Positions 53,801-60,901 of a stretch of DNA of 64,000 nt are shown here, in pieces; position 1 is the stretch's first letter, and every line of letters starts with the position of its first letter. Under the pieces are notes generated by a model. That model saw nothing but the letters and a program-made list of their open reading frames with translations. It was not told where the DNA came from and did not search any database. The stretch covers positions 186,001 through 250,000 of the forward strand of contig JACATO010000983.1 in the NCBI GenBank assembly GCA_018389105.1. Reading direction: 5' to 3'. Source of the stretch: Nautilus pompilius (Eukaryota > Mollusca > Cephalopoda > Nautilida > Nautilidae). The position numbers and the translations under genes were made by a program.

Positions 53801-56800
53801 TTATGCAACAGCTAGAAACCGGGCCTGAAATTCAGTAATAACCTCATCATTCCCCTAGTCTTTCACCCTAAATGGTAAGTTGCCTGATTCTATGATGTCA
53901 CTTGAATGTTTCAAGCATTTAGAACTTGCTGCAGATCCAGATGCGTCCGAATTCAGCATGAAAAAAAAGCAAAAACAAAGCTTCTGCACATAAATTACCC
54001 ATATTGCATTGAAACAAAACATCTAATTTATTGTCATTTGTCATCTTTATGGCTTTTCAATCCTCGCTGCCTTCTACTAATTCGAGTTCACTCCCACAAA
54101 GCATCACTTTTACCTTGTTTTGCTTTCAAGTTAGTTGCAGCAGCTTTGCCATTTTGAAACCTTCCCTGGTAGCTAATTTACATACTCCTTCCCTGTCTCT
54201 CTACAATCTGGTTTCTGTTCAAAAGACAATTTTTTTTTACATTTCACAGGAGGCATTACTGTTATCATGCAATCACAGCGAGATAAACTATGCTAAGATA
54301 AGTTGCAATAGAAGCATCCTCATCCGGTCACCATGAAGAATTGTGGTACATTGCAAACTGAAAAAATAAACATACTCAATTGATTGTGTTCAGATAATAG
54401 AGGTTTTTCTGTAGTTACTGTTGTGACATTAATAATAATTATTATTATGCCAGACAAGTCCTTTCTGATTTACACAACTGACTGCAGCAGTTTTTCAATG
54501 CTTAAGAAAATTTCTGTATGTGCCTGGGTGGGGACAATAAAGAGCTGCTATTCAGTTGAAATCAGGCGAGTCTTGGCCGCTAACTTTGGTTACTAACTTG
54601 AGGTTTCAACAGCAGCAGTTTCGCTGCGGGATCTTACAGTTAAAATATAAAAGCACAACAGGGATAAACACATCAGCCTTTTCAGTTTCTCCGAGAGCCT
54701 CGATAACACTATGGACTACTGACTCAACCACAATGCCGCACTCACTTTTCTTTGTTAGATCGTCACAAGTAAACAAAACAAACAAACACTGAAAATGTCC
54801 CCCCCCCAACAGATTTGACACTGTCCAAATAAATGTCTCTCTCAAATTCTGGTTGGATATTTATTTGAAGCAATTTTCATACTGCACCGAGCACTACACA
54901 ATCACCATAGGAAAGTGATGTTCCTGTTTGTATTTGTTATATACAAAGCTACCAGCTGAAGTCCACTGTCACCTTAAGGTATTCCCAGACATTAGCCGCA
55001 CAGCTGGCTGGCGAAGAGGGAGCATACGGCAGGTAAACACATTCTAGCTTTGTTCAAAAGACCAATTAACTTAAAGTAAATAAATACATTTTTTTTTTTT
55101 TTTGATTTATGGATGTTTTTCTGCCATTCCCATTTCGCTGTCTTTGCCATCCAACTTTAGTTTCCTAGTCAGTCATTCTCTGTCTGCCTCTGACCTAACA
55201 AGGTGTAGAAATTCAAATGGTTTAAAAGAAAGCCAGAACAAAAAAAATTCCTACTGCCATTATCCCCTGGTTTTAGTTAAATGAAATTATCAAGAGTTCC
55301 CACCCCTTTGCTGATATGGGAATATAACCCAACTTGATATTCTTCTAGAGTTTTCAGCAGTTTCATATAGTAAAAAAAAAAAAAAAAAAGAGATCTCCTG
55401 TCTATGTCAACATCAGATGAATCTGATGTAATCCAATTCATTATTTAATGTCACCTTTTTTTAATCATATCTATTTTAATATTAATCTTTACCTGTAGAA
55501 AGATTCACCTTATAGGACTTTAATAAACCAAAGCAACTTCCTCATTAAAATGGGGTTTCACTTAGTGTTTCATCACAATTTTTAATTAGAAAAAATTAAT
55601 AAATCAGTCAGACCACCAACTGCCGGAACAAGCTGTTTCCAATTATACCAATAAAGGTTGATTGATGCCTGATGAAAATGAAGCGACTCCTATCCAGCAA
55701 AGATCATATTTAAATGATGTTCCATCCCTGACTCAGACATGCATTGAGGCCAGATAACTGACCATCAAAATCTGCTATGGTACAGAACATAGGCGACAAG
55801 ACATCTATTTAAGCCATGACTGTGCTATCTATAATATAAACCAAAATTCAATTAAACACTGCTAAATTACCAACAAGAAGATATTTTCTGGCATCTTATT
55901 TCATTTTTTTAAACTAAAAAAATGCACATTAAAATATTTATCAGCTAACTGCAACAGCAAGACTTTGTTTTTTTTCAATATGCAGATATCTAAATGTTTA
56001 TCTTTGAACAAAGTGACCTGAGATTGTTTGCCAAATAAATTTAAGTCAAACATTAAATTATGTTACAACTTGTAAGGGAACCTTATGAGTATGAACAGTA
56101 AAGAAAAGATAGCAAAGTTTCTTGTTAATCTGTTCTCAGAGCAATAGTGGTTAGAGAGCAATGTGCTACGGCATTGGTGGGATGACTCGTCATTACTCGT
56201 GGCTATAATAGCATTGGGAAGCTGGGTCCTTCCAAGACAGTGAATGATTCAAGAGTTGCTAACATGATAAATGAACTTATTCCAAGTCCACACTAGAACT
56301 TTCCATTTTCAGATGCGGAAAGCTGCAGCCAGCTTAAGAGCGAACAGAAACCATGCTAGATAGGTACACCAAACCTAACTGGCCATGAATAAAACTCAAA
56401 CTAGAACCTTCAACTTTAGCAGTTGTCTAATCATTGGACTACTGCACTTGCTCACTAATATACTTTGGAAATTTTAAGGCTATAAAGTGAACTGGGTTAA
56501 ACAGCAATTAAAAAAAAAAATTAAATTAAATTAAATGGTAATAAGGATGTTTAGGGATGGAACAATTTGTGGCATACTGTAGTCATCTCATCTGATATAT
56601 TCACAGCATTTAAGAATGTCTTAGACAACAGTCTTGGCAAAATGAGGCTTTGAAATCAATTGAAATATTCTGCAAAGCTAGCCTAGAACTGGCAGAGTTA
56701 CTCAGGTGGATAAATAAAATAACTTCAAGATAAGAATCAATCAACTTGCCACAGAAAAAACAAAGGCTATGATTATTACATTGTAAAATAACTGATGTTA

Positions 56801-59800
56801 CTAAAAACAAAGCTCTATTGCAATAAGACCACTAAGTTTATAAAATTACCAATGTTACAATGAAACACTAGCACATTTTTCAATATGTAGCACATCTAAG
56901 AGAATTTACTATTGAGAGCCAGCATCTATCTAGTGTCAAAATTGTAACTAAATATAATTTGATCTTCTAATTATTATTTATGTTTTTGCATTTATAGGGT
57001 ACATTTATTGGTAGAAGGGGAAACAGAAGTGATCAGGATAAACCATTTGAAAGACGTGTGTGCTGTACTATTTGCTAAGCGTAAAGTTTGGCTCCATTAC
57101 AACATTAACTAGAGGAGGAGTCGGCAACCTTTTTGCCTCTGCGGGCCGGATAGTGTATTAATGAGTGGATGGTGGGCCAGATAAATGCCATAAATAAACC
57201 TGAAATATGAGAATTATCCATTTAAACACACCTTGTTACATTTTGCCTGAAATCAATGAATAACGCATGTTAGAAAATCATTTTTGCTTAACCAAGGAAT
57301 CTTTTGAATCTATTAAAAAGACACAAAGAATCTTTAAAGCATAAAAAGTGTAAACATGATGCATTGAATGGTGGTAAATTAAGTATAATAAAAATAATTT
57401 ACCTAATTTTAATGCAAAAGAGTCGATGAATCAATATGAAACTTGATGCTGTTTGTTGATTGAAAGCTCCTCAATAGTGGGTGTCAGACTTGTTGATGCC
57501 AGTAGCAAGACATTATCCAAAAGGGCATCAGTCAGTCTTGTTCTCAAATGGTTCTTGGTGTGCTTCATTTTTGAAAATAATTGCTCACACAGATTAGTGC
57601 TGCCAAACAATGTCGTCATCTTTTTTGCATGGATAACTAAGTTAGGATACTTCCCACTAGGATAAATATATTTTCTATGGAAGTCAAGCACTGACACACC
57701 TTCAGAATGAAATTTCGATCTCAATATGTCGTCACACTGCATCTCAATCAATTCCATTTAATAAATTTCTGATGCATTGTCCACTTCCACATCAAGTGGA
57801 GTAGCAAACAGCTTGAACTCATTTGCATGCAAACGAAAATCAGCAAAATGGGATGAAAACTCTTTTCTCAATTCTTGAACCATATTCACAAAAATGCATG
57901 GAACTTGTGCTTTACTTTTTTGAAAAGTAGGAAAGTGTGTGCAATTTCCTTTTTGAAGCTGGTATTCCCACAATTGCAACTTTCTTTCAAAGGCCACAAT
58001 ATGATCATGCATCTCATGTTTCAGCTGAAGTTGTAAATTTAAGTTATTTAAATGAGATGTAATGTTCACAAGAAATGCCAAGGTTGCAAGCCAATCAGGA
58101 CCACGAAAATGTGAAGCATCTCCATTTTTGCTTTCAAGGAATATTGCCACCTCTTCATGCAATGCAAATACTCTTTTCAGCATTGACCATCAGCTAAGCC
58201 AGTGTACATTGCAGAAATAAGCCAGGTCCCCATATTCTGCCTCAATATCCAACAAAAATTGCTGAAACTGGCGAAGATTCAATCCACGAGATAGAATCAG
58301 ATTTACTGACTTCACAATGATGTCCATAACATTCTTTAATTTCAGACTTTGCATTATCCATCAAGAGGCATTGCACGCCATGAATTTTAACCAGTTTCTG
58401 TTATTCCAAGGTTTTCCATTTGTTCTTGCCAGCAATGTGATGCCTTTTTTCTGTCCCACCATTGCTGGTGCCCCATCAGTTGTGGTGCCAATTAGCTTTG
58501 ACACATCAAGTTTAATTTCTCACATCATTTCCAACAAAGCTTCAAAAATATCTGCTCTTGTCCTTCATAAGAATTAAATAAACTCTTCAAAAATTTGAAT
58601 ATTTAACATCACTCTTCGCACAAATACTGCAAGTTGAGCAGTGTCTCTCAAGTCTGCTCTCATCAAGTGCAATTGAAAAAAATTGCAATTCATTGCAAGC
58701 ATCCCTTAAACAACTTTTGACATCTGCTGACATTTCTTCAACTCGTTGTGTGATCGTTCTTGCAGACAGACTAATAGATGCAAATAAAGATTTCTTTCAG
58801 GACAAACAATATCCACCACTACCAGTAAACATTCTTTGACAAACTCTCTATCTGTAAAAGGCTTCATCTTTTCTGCAATACCTTTTGAGACTTCGTGGCT
58901 GGCACGGATATTTCCTTTAGTTTCACTGCTTATCTTGGCAAAAGATGCCGTCTGTTTTCCGAAACCAGCCTTCAGTCGATCAACTTCATCTTTCCTTGCT
59001 TGCCCTGTAAAGTTGTTAAAATTTCCACTATGGCGGGTCTCGTAATGTCGCCTGATATGCCGCCACCTTCACAGCAACATTTTCTAGGCAAATGAGACAA
59101 ACTGGTTTCCCAGTGTGCTCGATGAAGTAGTAACCTAGTGTCCACGTGTCTTGGAAATTTCGGCACTCAGCATCTACCTTCCTGCGTTTTGCATTCATTG
59201 CTATGGGAATTTTTCTTTGATTTTATTTCGAAAAAGCGAGTTATTCAACAGTATCGTAGCACGTGTAAATATCTGCCTTACCTGATATCCTGTTGTTGCA
59301 AGAAATGTAAAGTTGGCGAGTGATATACCTACCAGTGCATGAACTGTCACCCTAGCATGCCTTTTAACCACCAAATCTGATGGAGCATCACTCCGCAGCG
59401 GACGTAAAAAAGGGGTAATTAGTACGAAACATTCCTTGCAAATCAATTGCCTATGCTGTTTCTGTTCACAAATTTGAACAATCCCCCATGAAAATGTGCA
59501 CGCACATGGAGTATCTAATGCATACTAATAAGGTAGTTTGCTTTCCTGTCATTCGTATATACAGAGGAAGCCGTTTATTATAATCACGGATGATGTTATC
59601 AAACAGTTATTGTTATCAAAATCAGTCAGTCCCAGACACTTTATTTAAAATGAATTAAAAATTAACTGCTTGCTATAATCAAAGTTCTGGGTATTGTTAT
59701 CAAAGCCTTCAGGTTATAGCCAGCCACCTGCCCACACAGGTTTGTCCCTCACGGCAGGAACTCTCAGTTGTATCACAGGCCCCTACAGTAACTCACACTT

Positions 59801-60901
59801 GTATCACCAGCCCAAGACAACTTCCTGTCGCTTCGCCACCCTGATAGAATCACGGACAATACACGCTGGTGACAGTAGCCAGAACTCGAACTGTTATGCA
59901 GTAGGACTGATGCAATCAAGCTGCGCTCCCATTGGCTAATGCCAACGTTTGCGGGGTGGATAAGCATAGTATAACAATATTTTCTCATGGGCCAGTCAAA
60001 ATCTCTTCATGGGCCATAGGTTGCCGACCCCTGAACTAGAGGTTACTGGCCAACAGACTGCAACCTAGCATCCTAATTACAATAATAATTAACCAATTAC
60101 ATTTAACAAACAAAACAACGATCACAGTTACATATCTTCCGTTGTAAAATTTTTCTTGAAATATACTTAAAAATTTTTTCTAGATAACAACTAAGAAAAA
60201 CAGTTGTATTCTCTTCCACCATAAAGCTATAATCCAAATATACTGTTGAAGAAATCCAGCAAGAAATACTGCAGCATTATTTTCTTGCATTGAAAAATAA
60301 TCTTCAGCATCAAAATGCACTTTCTACATTTCTCAAATTCAATGAGATAAAAATTGCTATTTCTTTTAATTGTAGGAACTGATCAATGAGGCAACTCTTT
60401 TTTAATAAGGGACAAGGTAGAGTTTCACACAGGGCAGGTACACAAAACACAGCTTATTTACAGGTGCAAAACACCAACATATGTATTACTGAAACAGGTC
60501 ACATGCAATTGTAAGAAATAGTGATTAATATCCCCCTTTTAACTTTGGAACAGTTATGAAATAATAAATTAAACATTTTACTTTTTATATTATTCACAAA
60601 TAGTGACCGTTTTTAATATTGAGCGACTTTGTCAACTACATTCAAGTCACCTGAAACCGTTGAATCTTACAAATCCCATCCCTTTCCACAACATAAGTGT
60701 TGTTGGAAAAAGAAAAAAAAGTTTGGCTTTAAAACAATTTAAAGTTTGCTGACGAAGATTAAGTGTCAACTCACCTGTATGCCATACATACTGTACCCAG
60801 ACGTATGTGCTGGCAGCAAAGAAAAGCCACTGGACAGGTATGAAAAGGTAACAGATGACGTCTGATGTTATGGCGATGCAAACAAAAAAGACTGAAAATG
60901 C
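23678..60901 (-). CDS. MACO1: Macoilin, exons 2 to last (5' exon outside or not found)
   Basis: Ten exons on the - strand: 60775-60901, 42502-42631, 38887-38953, 36630-36732, 34952-35321, 33166-33324, 32541-32723, 25434-25554, 25006-25180, 23678-23886. They join without any frame conflict into 547 residues ending YTPKTM-stop. The N-terminal part has hydrophobic membrane segments (AFSVFFVCIAITSD, LFIPVQWLFFAAST, VSLWLLFVYIEAS). A hydrophilic linker with an acidic run follows, then a long coiled coil ending in the hallmark VLMSALSAMQDK...LENSLSAETR block. Human macoilin is 664 residues; the missing first exon should supply the start and the first one or two membrane spans. Macoilin is an ER membrane protein of neurons; in C. 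elegans it affects neuronal excitability. Near-identity to the vertebrate protein in several blocks makes this call secure. Confidence 0.97.
25006..25180 (-). CDS. MACO1: Macoilin coiled-coil exon (LMSALSAMQDK block)
   Basis: The acceptor TTCCTTTCAG serves the GC-AG intron. It reads ALRQYKEAQSDTEVLMSALS and AMQDKNTHLENSLSAETR, the most conserved block of the family, then LDLFSALGEAKRELEILK plus one base. Donor is GTTAGC, a weak but GT site. Confidence 0.96.
25181..25433 (-). other. Macoilin GC-AG intron
   Basis: 253-bp intron with donor CAG|GCAAGT at 25428-25433 and acceptor TTTCAG. Coding frame and homology fix both exon ends, and there is no alternative GT that keeps the conserved junction (EREVQ|ALRQYK). 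Confidence 0.88.
25434..25554 (-). CDS. MACO1: Macoilin coiled-coil exon
   Basis: The acceptor is CTTTCCAG; A completes Arg. It codes GECTENCKARRRDTENDMK, then LLKRDLKLREDQFRQLEREVQ in heptad-like charge pattern, and ends in phase 0 at a GC donor. RGECTE is the family signature just after the Ala-rich segment. Confidence 0.95.
26690..27460 (+). mobile_element. Internally deleted piggyBac-family relic
   Basis: Collinear with the element at 43.2-44.6 kb at both ends: GGATGCTGG.C.ACATT.TCACTTCCTCTGGC at its left, and CAGG..GGTGTATTTTG.G.AGCCATCTT at its right (here about 27370-27405, there 44540-44570). The middle carrying the transposase core in the other copy is absent. The frame 26602-27015 is the relic of the 5' part. 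Confidence 0.5.
27512..27530. repeat. (CT)n microsatellite
   Basis: Uninterrupted CT dinucleotide run within the intron. Confidence 0.9.
28085..28410 (+). repeat. Dispersed repeat shared with 44675-44925
   Basis: Begins TTAACCCTGTA and shares TATAATCCTTT.TAATG.CAAATCTGTAT and CTCATCTGAAG with the stretch at 44.68-44.92 kb, in the same orientation. In both places it follows a piggyBac relic. The TTAA plus CCC start fits a piggyBac terminus, so it may be the outer part of that family. Confidence 0.45.
28720..32193 (+). mobile_element. hAT transposon relic A
   Basis: Bounded by inverted repeats CAGGGGTGTCAAAC at 28720 and its reverse complement ending at 32193, the classic hAT CAGGG start. It encloses a broken transposase at 29401-31194 on the + strand. 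Flanking 8-mers (ATCTAAAT and GTTTAGAA) do not match well, so a target duplication is not demonstrable. Length is 3474 bp. It lies wholly within a macoilin intron, opposite to the gene. Confidence 0.82.
29401..31194 (+). pseudogene. hAT transposase pseudogene (GTF2IRD2/ZBED-like type)
   Basis: Begins near MLSQKRKIDEECLVIQEKW with a CSIC zinc-finger-like Cys pair. Conserved stretches follow: VDESTDITDVEQLAIFIQG, then TTTGDDIF, a VSLAADKAPQMVGRKAG segment typical of the hAT catalytic region, and a C-terminal hAT dimerisation block (FGTRYVCEKIFSVMNINKS). Stops occur in the 29650-29850 part and frameshifts near 30240, 30540 and 31056. This lineage includes the domesticated vertebrate gene GTF2IRD2, but nothing indicates domestication here. 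Confidence 0.8.
32541..32723 (-). CDS. MACO1: Macoilin coiled-coil exon with Ala-rich segment
   Basis: The acceptor is CACCTCTCAG. Codes LHNLVTNRQQDKQNLSILER, a charged coil ending ERKAKKAEEAAAARAV and AMAAAA, then AG|GTTGGT, which splits the Arg of the following RGECTE. Vertebrate macoilin has the same KKAEEATAARAV segment. The donor is unusual at positions +3 to +6. Confidence 0.95.
32923..33109. mobile_element. 187-bp pogo/Tc1-type MITE
   Basis: Ends are CAGTAAATCCCTCGATTTAA at 32923 and its near-perfect inverse ending TTATTG at 33109, about 25 matched bases with one or two changes, flanked by TA on both sides. It has no coding capacity. CAGT ends with TA duplication fit pogo/Tigger-type elements. 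It makes up over 40% of the 442-bp intron 32724-33165. Confidence 0.8.
33166..33324 (-). CDS. MACO1: Macoilin coiled-coil exon
   Basis: The acceptor is CCACTGTAG, the donor GTAAGT. G completes Arg, then FESDIKRLKADLQASRNCEQ and ELRSQINNLV, and QLQQDNENLQN. The KRLKADLQASR..EQELRSQI pattern is near-invariant in macoilins and starts the long C-terminal coil. Confidence 0.96.
34952..35321 (-). CDS. MACO1: Macoilin linker exon (disordered, acidic)
   Basis: Starts CA (completing Ala), LPSKSEEEVISNGVAGKKSS, then a five-Asp run (NTDDDDDEYEYIEQPLSKKA), then a Ser/Asn/Lys-rich stretch (SKENNSKKGKNYSKD) to DEIIS. Macoilins have a poorly conserved linker here; EYEYIE resembles the IEYME motif of the vertebrate linker. 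At about 122 residues it is shorter than in human. Donor GTGAGC. Confidence 0.88.
36630..36732 (-). CDS. MACO1: Macoilin exon after the membrane region
   Basis: The acceptor is TTTTTAG after a T-rich tract. It codes RKQKEIQKENDFYIQLLQKA, then LPPEVQNAYAEKQK, matching the RKQKE.QKE..FY.QLLQ.ALPPE hallmark, and ends one base into Ala at GTGAGC. Confidence 0.96.
36871..36918. repeat. (TG)n(AG)n microsatellite
   Basis: TG repeats merge into GAGA repeats within the macoilin intron 36733-38886. Confidence 0.9.
38887..38953 (-). CDS. MACO1: Macoilin short exon (IGYPVVTLGFG)
   Basis: 67-bp exon, too short for ordinary ORF detection. The acceptor is TTATTCACAG; C completes Cys, then IGYPVVTLGFGFKSYVSYRM and RL, ending in phase 0 at GTGAGT. 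The block is almost identical across the family and marks the end of the membrane region. Confidence 0.95.
38954..42501 (-). other. Macoilin intron, no gene; one SINE-like copy
   Basis: AT-rich. The 129-codon - strand ORF at 40729-41118 is low-complexity and unlike any family I know. A tRNA-like SINE candidate lies at 41265-41410. Confidence 0.6.
41265..41410 (-). repeat. Possible tRNA-derived SINE copy
   Basis: On the - strand a pol III-like head reads GGGGTTAAGCTGCTAGAG then TTTGAATCCC (B-box like), followed by GCCTGCC repeats. Only moderate similarity to the two other candidates in the window. Confidence 0.35.
42502..42631 (-). CDS. MACO1: Macoilin exon with a membrane segment
   Basis: The acceptor is CTCTTTCAG. 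AG completes Glu, then RGICLPTVSLWLLFVYIEAS (a membrane span) and VRLRELKSLPFNLDLCRPFA, ending TG|GTGAGT to split Cys. TVSLW.LFVYIEA and DLCRPFAAHC are macoilin signatures. Confidence 0.96.
43190..44590 (+). pseudogene. piggyBac-family transposase relic
   Basis: Broken + strand transposase. Around 43700-43830 it reads YHMLQYLPIKPIK, stop, GFEVWAV, then HNGYMLNFNIYLRK, the piggyBac catalytic-core pattern (QYMPxKPIKRGFKVW...GYVLDF). At 44099-44330 VEKVDLMDQQKLYYPLRKRS and a WKH...NAF segment match the C-terminal core (M.GVDL.DQ...YY). Several frameshifts and stops. Its left and right ends resemble 26690-27460. Confidence 0.72.
44675..44925 (+). repeat. Dispersed repeat shared with 28085-28410
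   Basis: Starts TTAACCCTCTGTACACCAG, compatible with a piggyBac TTAA plus CCC terminus. It shares the AATCCTTTTTAATGGCAAAT block and the TTATCTGAAG end with the 28-kb copy. Confidence 0.45.
45219..45246. repeat. GATC/AATC tetranucleotide microsatellite
   Basis: Tandem ATCGATCA / ATCGATCG units followed by GAGA. Confidence 0.85.
48883..48919. repeat. (TA)n/(AC)n microsatellite
   Basis: TATGTATG, then an ATATAT run, then ACACAC and ATATAT. Confidence 0.85.
49359..49774 (-). other. Unassigned broken coding-like stretch
   Basis: Two overlapping - strand frames (49574-49774 and 49359-49643) contain ordinary-looking protein text such as WLIPSVEIRSRCAVKHIGVP and TLRKWQYCNIGRTSLKIGG. The flanks have no splice-like borders that fit macoilin, so an old transposon gene is likely, but I do not recognise the family. 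Confidence 0.3.
50585..52248. mobile_element. Non-autonomous hAT-like element, 1.66 kb
   Basis: Left end CAGGGGCAGATTGGGC at 50585; right end is the inverse of CAGGGACAAATTGGGAGCC, ending 52248. Flanking 8-mers CTGCCCTG and CTGCCCCA match at 6 of 8 positions, consistent with a decayed 8-bp target duplication. Inside it is AT-rich with no transposase; a short - strand segment near 51890-51930 (DGETDQADEQS) may be a remnant of a transposase N-terminus. A hairpin-forming stretch at 51028-51110 may be a nested element. Confidence 0.65.
52450..52950 (-). pseudogene. Tc1-like transposase relic
   Basis: On the - strand the text runs from QESHGIGAIRHGEKVGLV through a frameshifted middle to SLNTNLVDYLWEHLDHHL, which corresponds to the SPDLNPIE.LWD.L block of Tc1 transposases. 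Stops and frameshifts throughout. A different, more diverged family member than the copy at 1-815. Confidence 0.5.
53100..53850 (-). pseudogene. Possible Tigger/pogo-like transposase C-terminal relic
   Basis: Fragments on the - strand, KLTVVGKSK, then FPVVYKKTKT, then GVDQVEKDDH, occur in the order of similar blocks in Tigger transposases (KLPLLVIGKSK; a Lys/Trp-rich segment; a GLEVDEDD-like segment near the end). The match is loose. Confidence 0.28.
56160..56460 (-). repeat. Probable tRNA-derived SINE
   Basis: Read on the - strand from about 56455: GTGCAGTAGTCCAATGATTA, with an A-box-like start, then AAGGTTCTAGTTTGAG, a B-box-like motif about 35 bases on. A non-tRNA body (AAGCTGGCTGCAGCTTTCC) follows. 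Spacing of the boxes suits a tRNA-derived SINE head. No tail repeat was identified. Confidence 0.45.
57115..60033 (-). mobile_element. hAT transposon relic B with 8-bp target duplication
   Basis: Terminal inverted repeats GAGGAGTCGGCAACCT (57115) and, inverted at the right end, CAGGGGTCGGCAACCT (to 60033) match at 14 of 16 bases. Both sides carry the identical 8-mer AACTAGAG (57107-57114 and 60034-60041), a perfect hAT-type target duplication. Length 2919 bp, transposase on the - strand. It lies in the 18-kb macoilin intron in the gene's own orientation. Confidence 0.9.
57431..59198 (-). pseudogene. hAT transposase pseudogene of element B
   Basis: Starts MNAKRRKVDAECRNFQDTW with a CLIC Cys pair like that of element A. 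A frameshift near 59080 cuts the zinc finger. Later parts are readable in pieces: ISSETKGNIS, KLIGTTTDGAPAMVGQKKG (catalytic region), LKNVMDIIVKSVN, MLKRVFALHEEVAIFLESKN (57758-58183) and the C-terminal dimerisation block TTLFGSTNLCEQLFSKMKH (57431-57757). At least four stops. It is collinear with element A's protein, for example MDNVMDVVIKSIN in A, so they are members of one superfamily branch. Confidence 0.85.
60775..60901 (-). CDS. MACO1: Macoilin exon with membrane segments (first visible)
   Basis: The acceptor is TTATTTACAG, starting in phase 0 with AFSVFFVCIAITSDVICYLF, then IPVQWLFFAASTYVWVQYVW and HT plus one base at GTGAGT. The family reads GLAFSVFFVC... here, so the missing upstream exon should end in Gly-Leu or similar. 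Confidence 0.97.

Larger units (their letters stand above)
42632..60774 (-). other. 18.1-kb macoilin intron
   Basis: The longest visible intron. It contains a piggyBac relic, the 44.68-kb repeat, a GATC/AATC microsatellite, a non-autonomous hAT-like element, Tc1-like and possible pogo-like relics, a SINE candidate and hAT element B. Stretches 45250-49350 and 53900-56150 are AT-rich with no gene or repeat that I can name. Confidence 0.8.
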
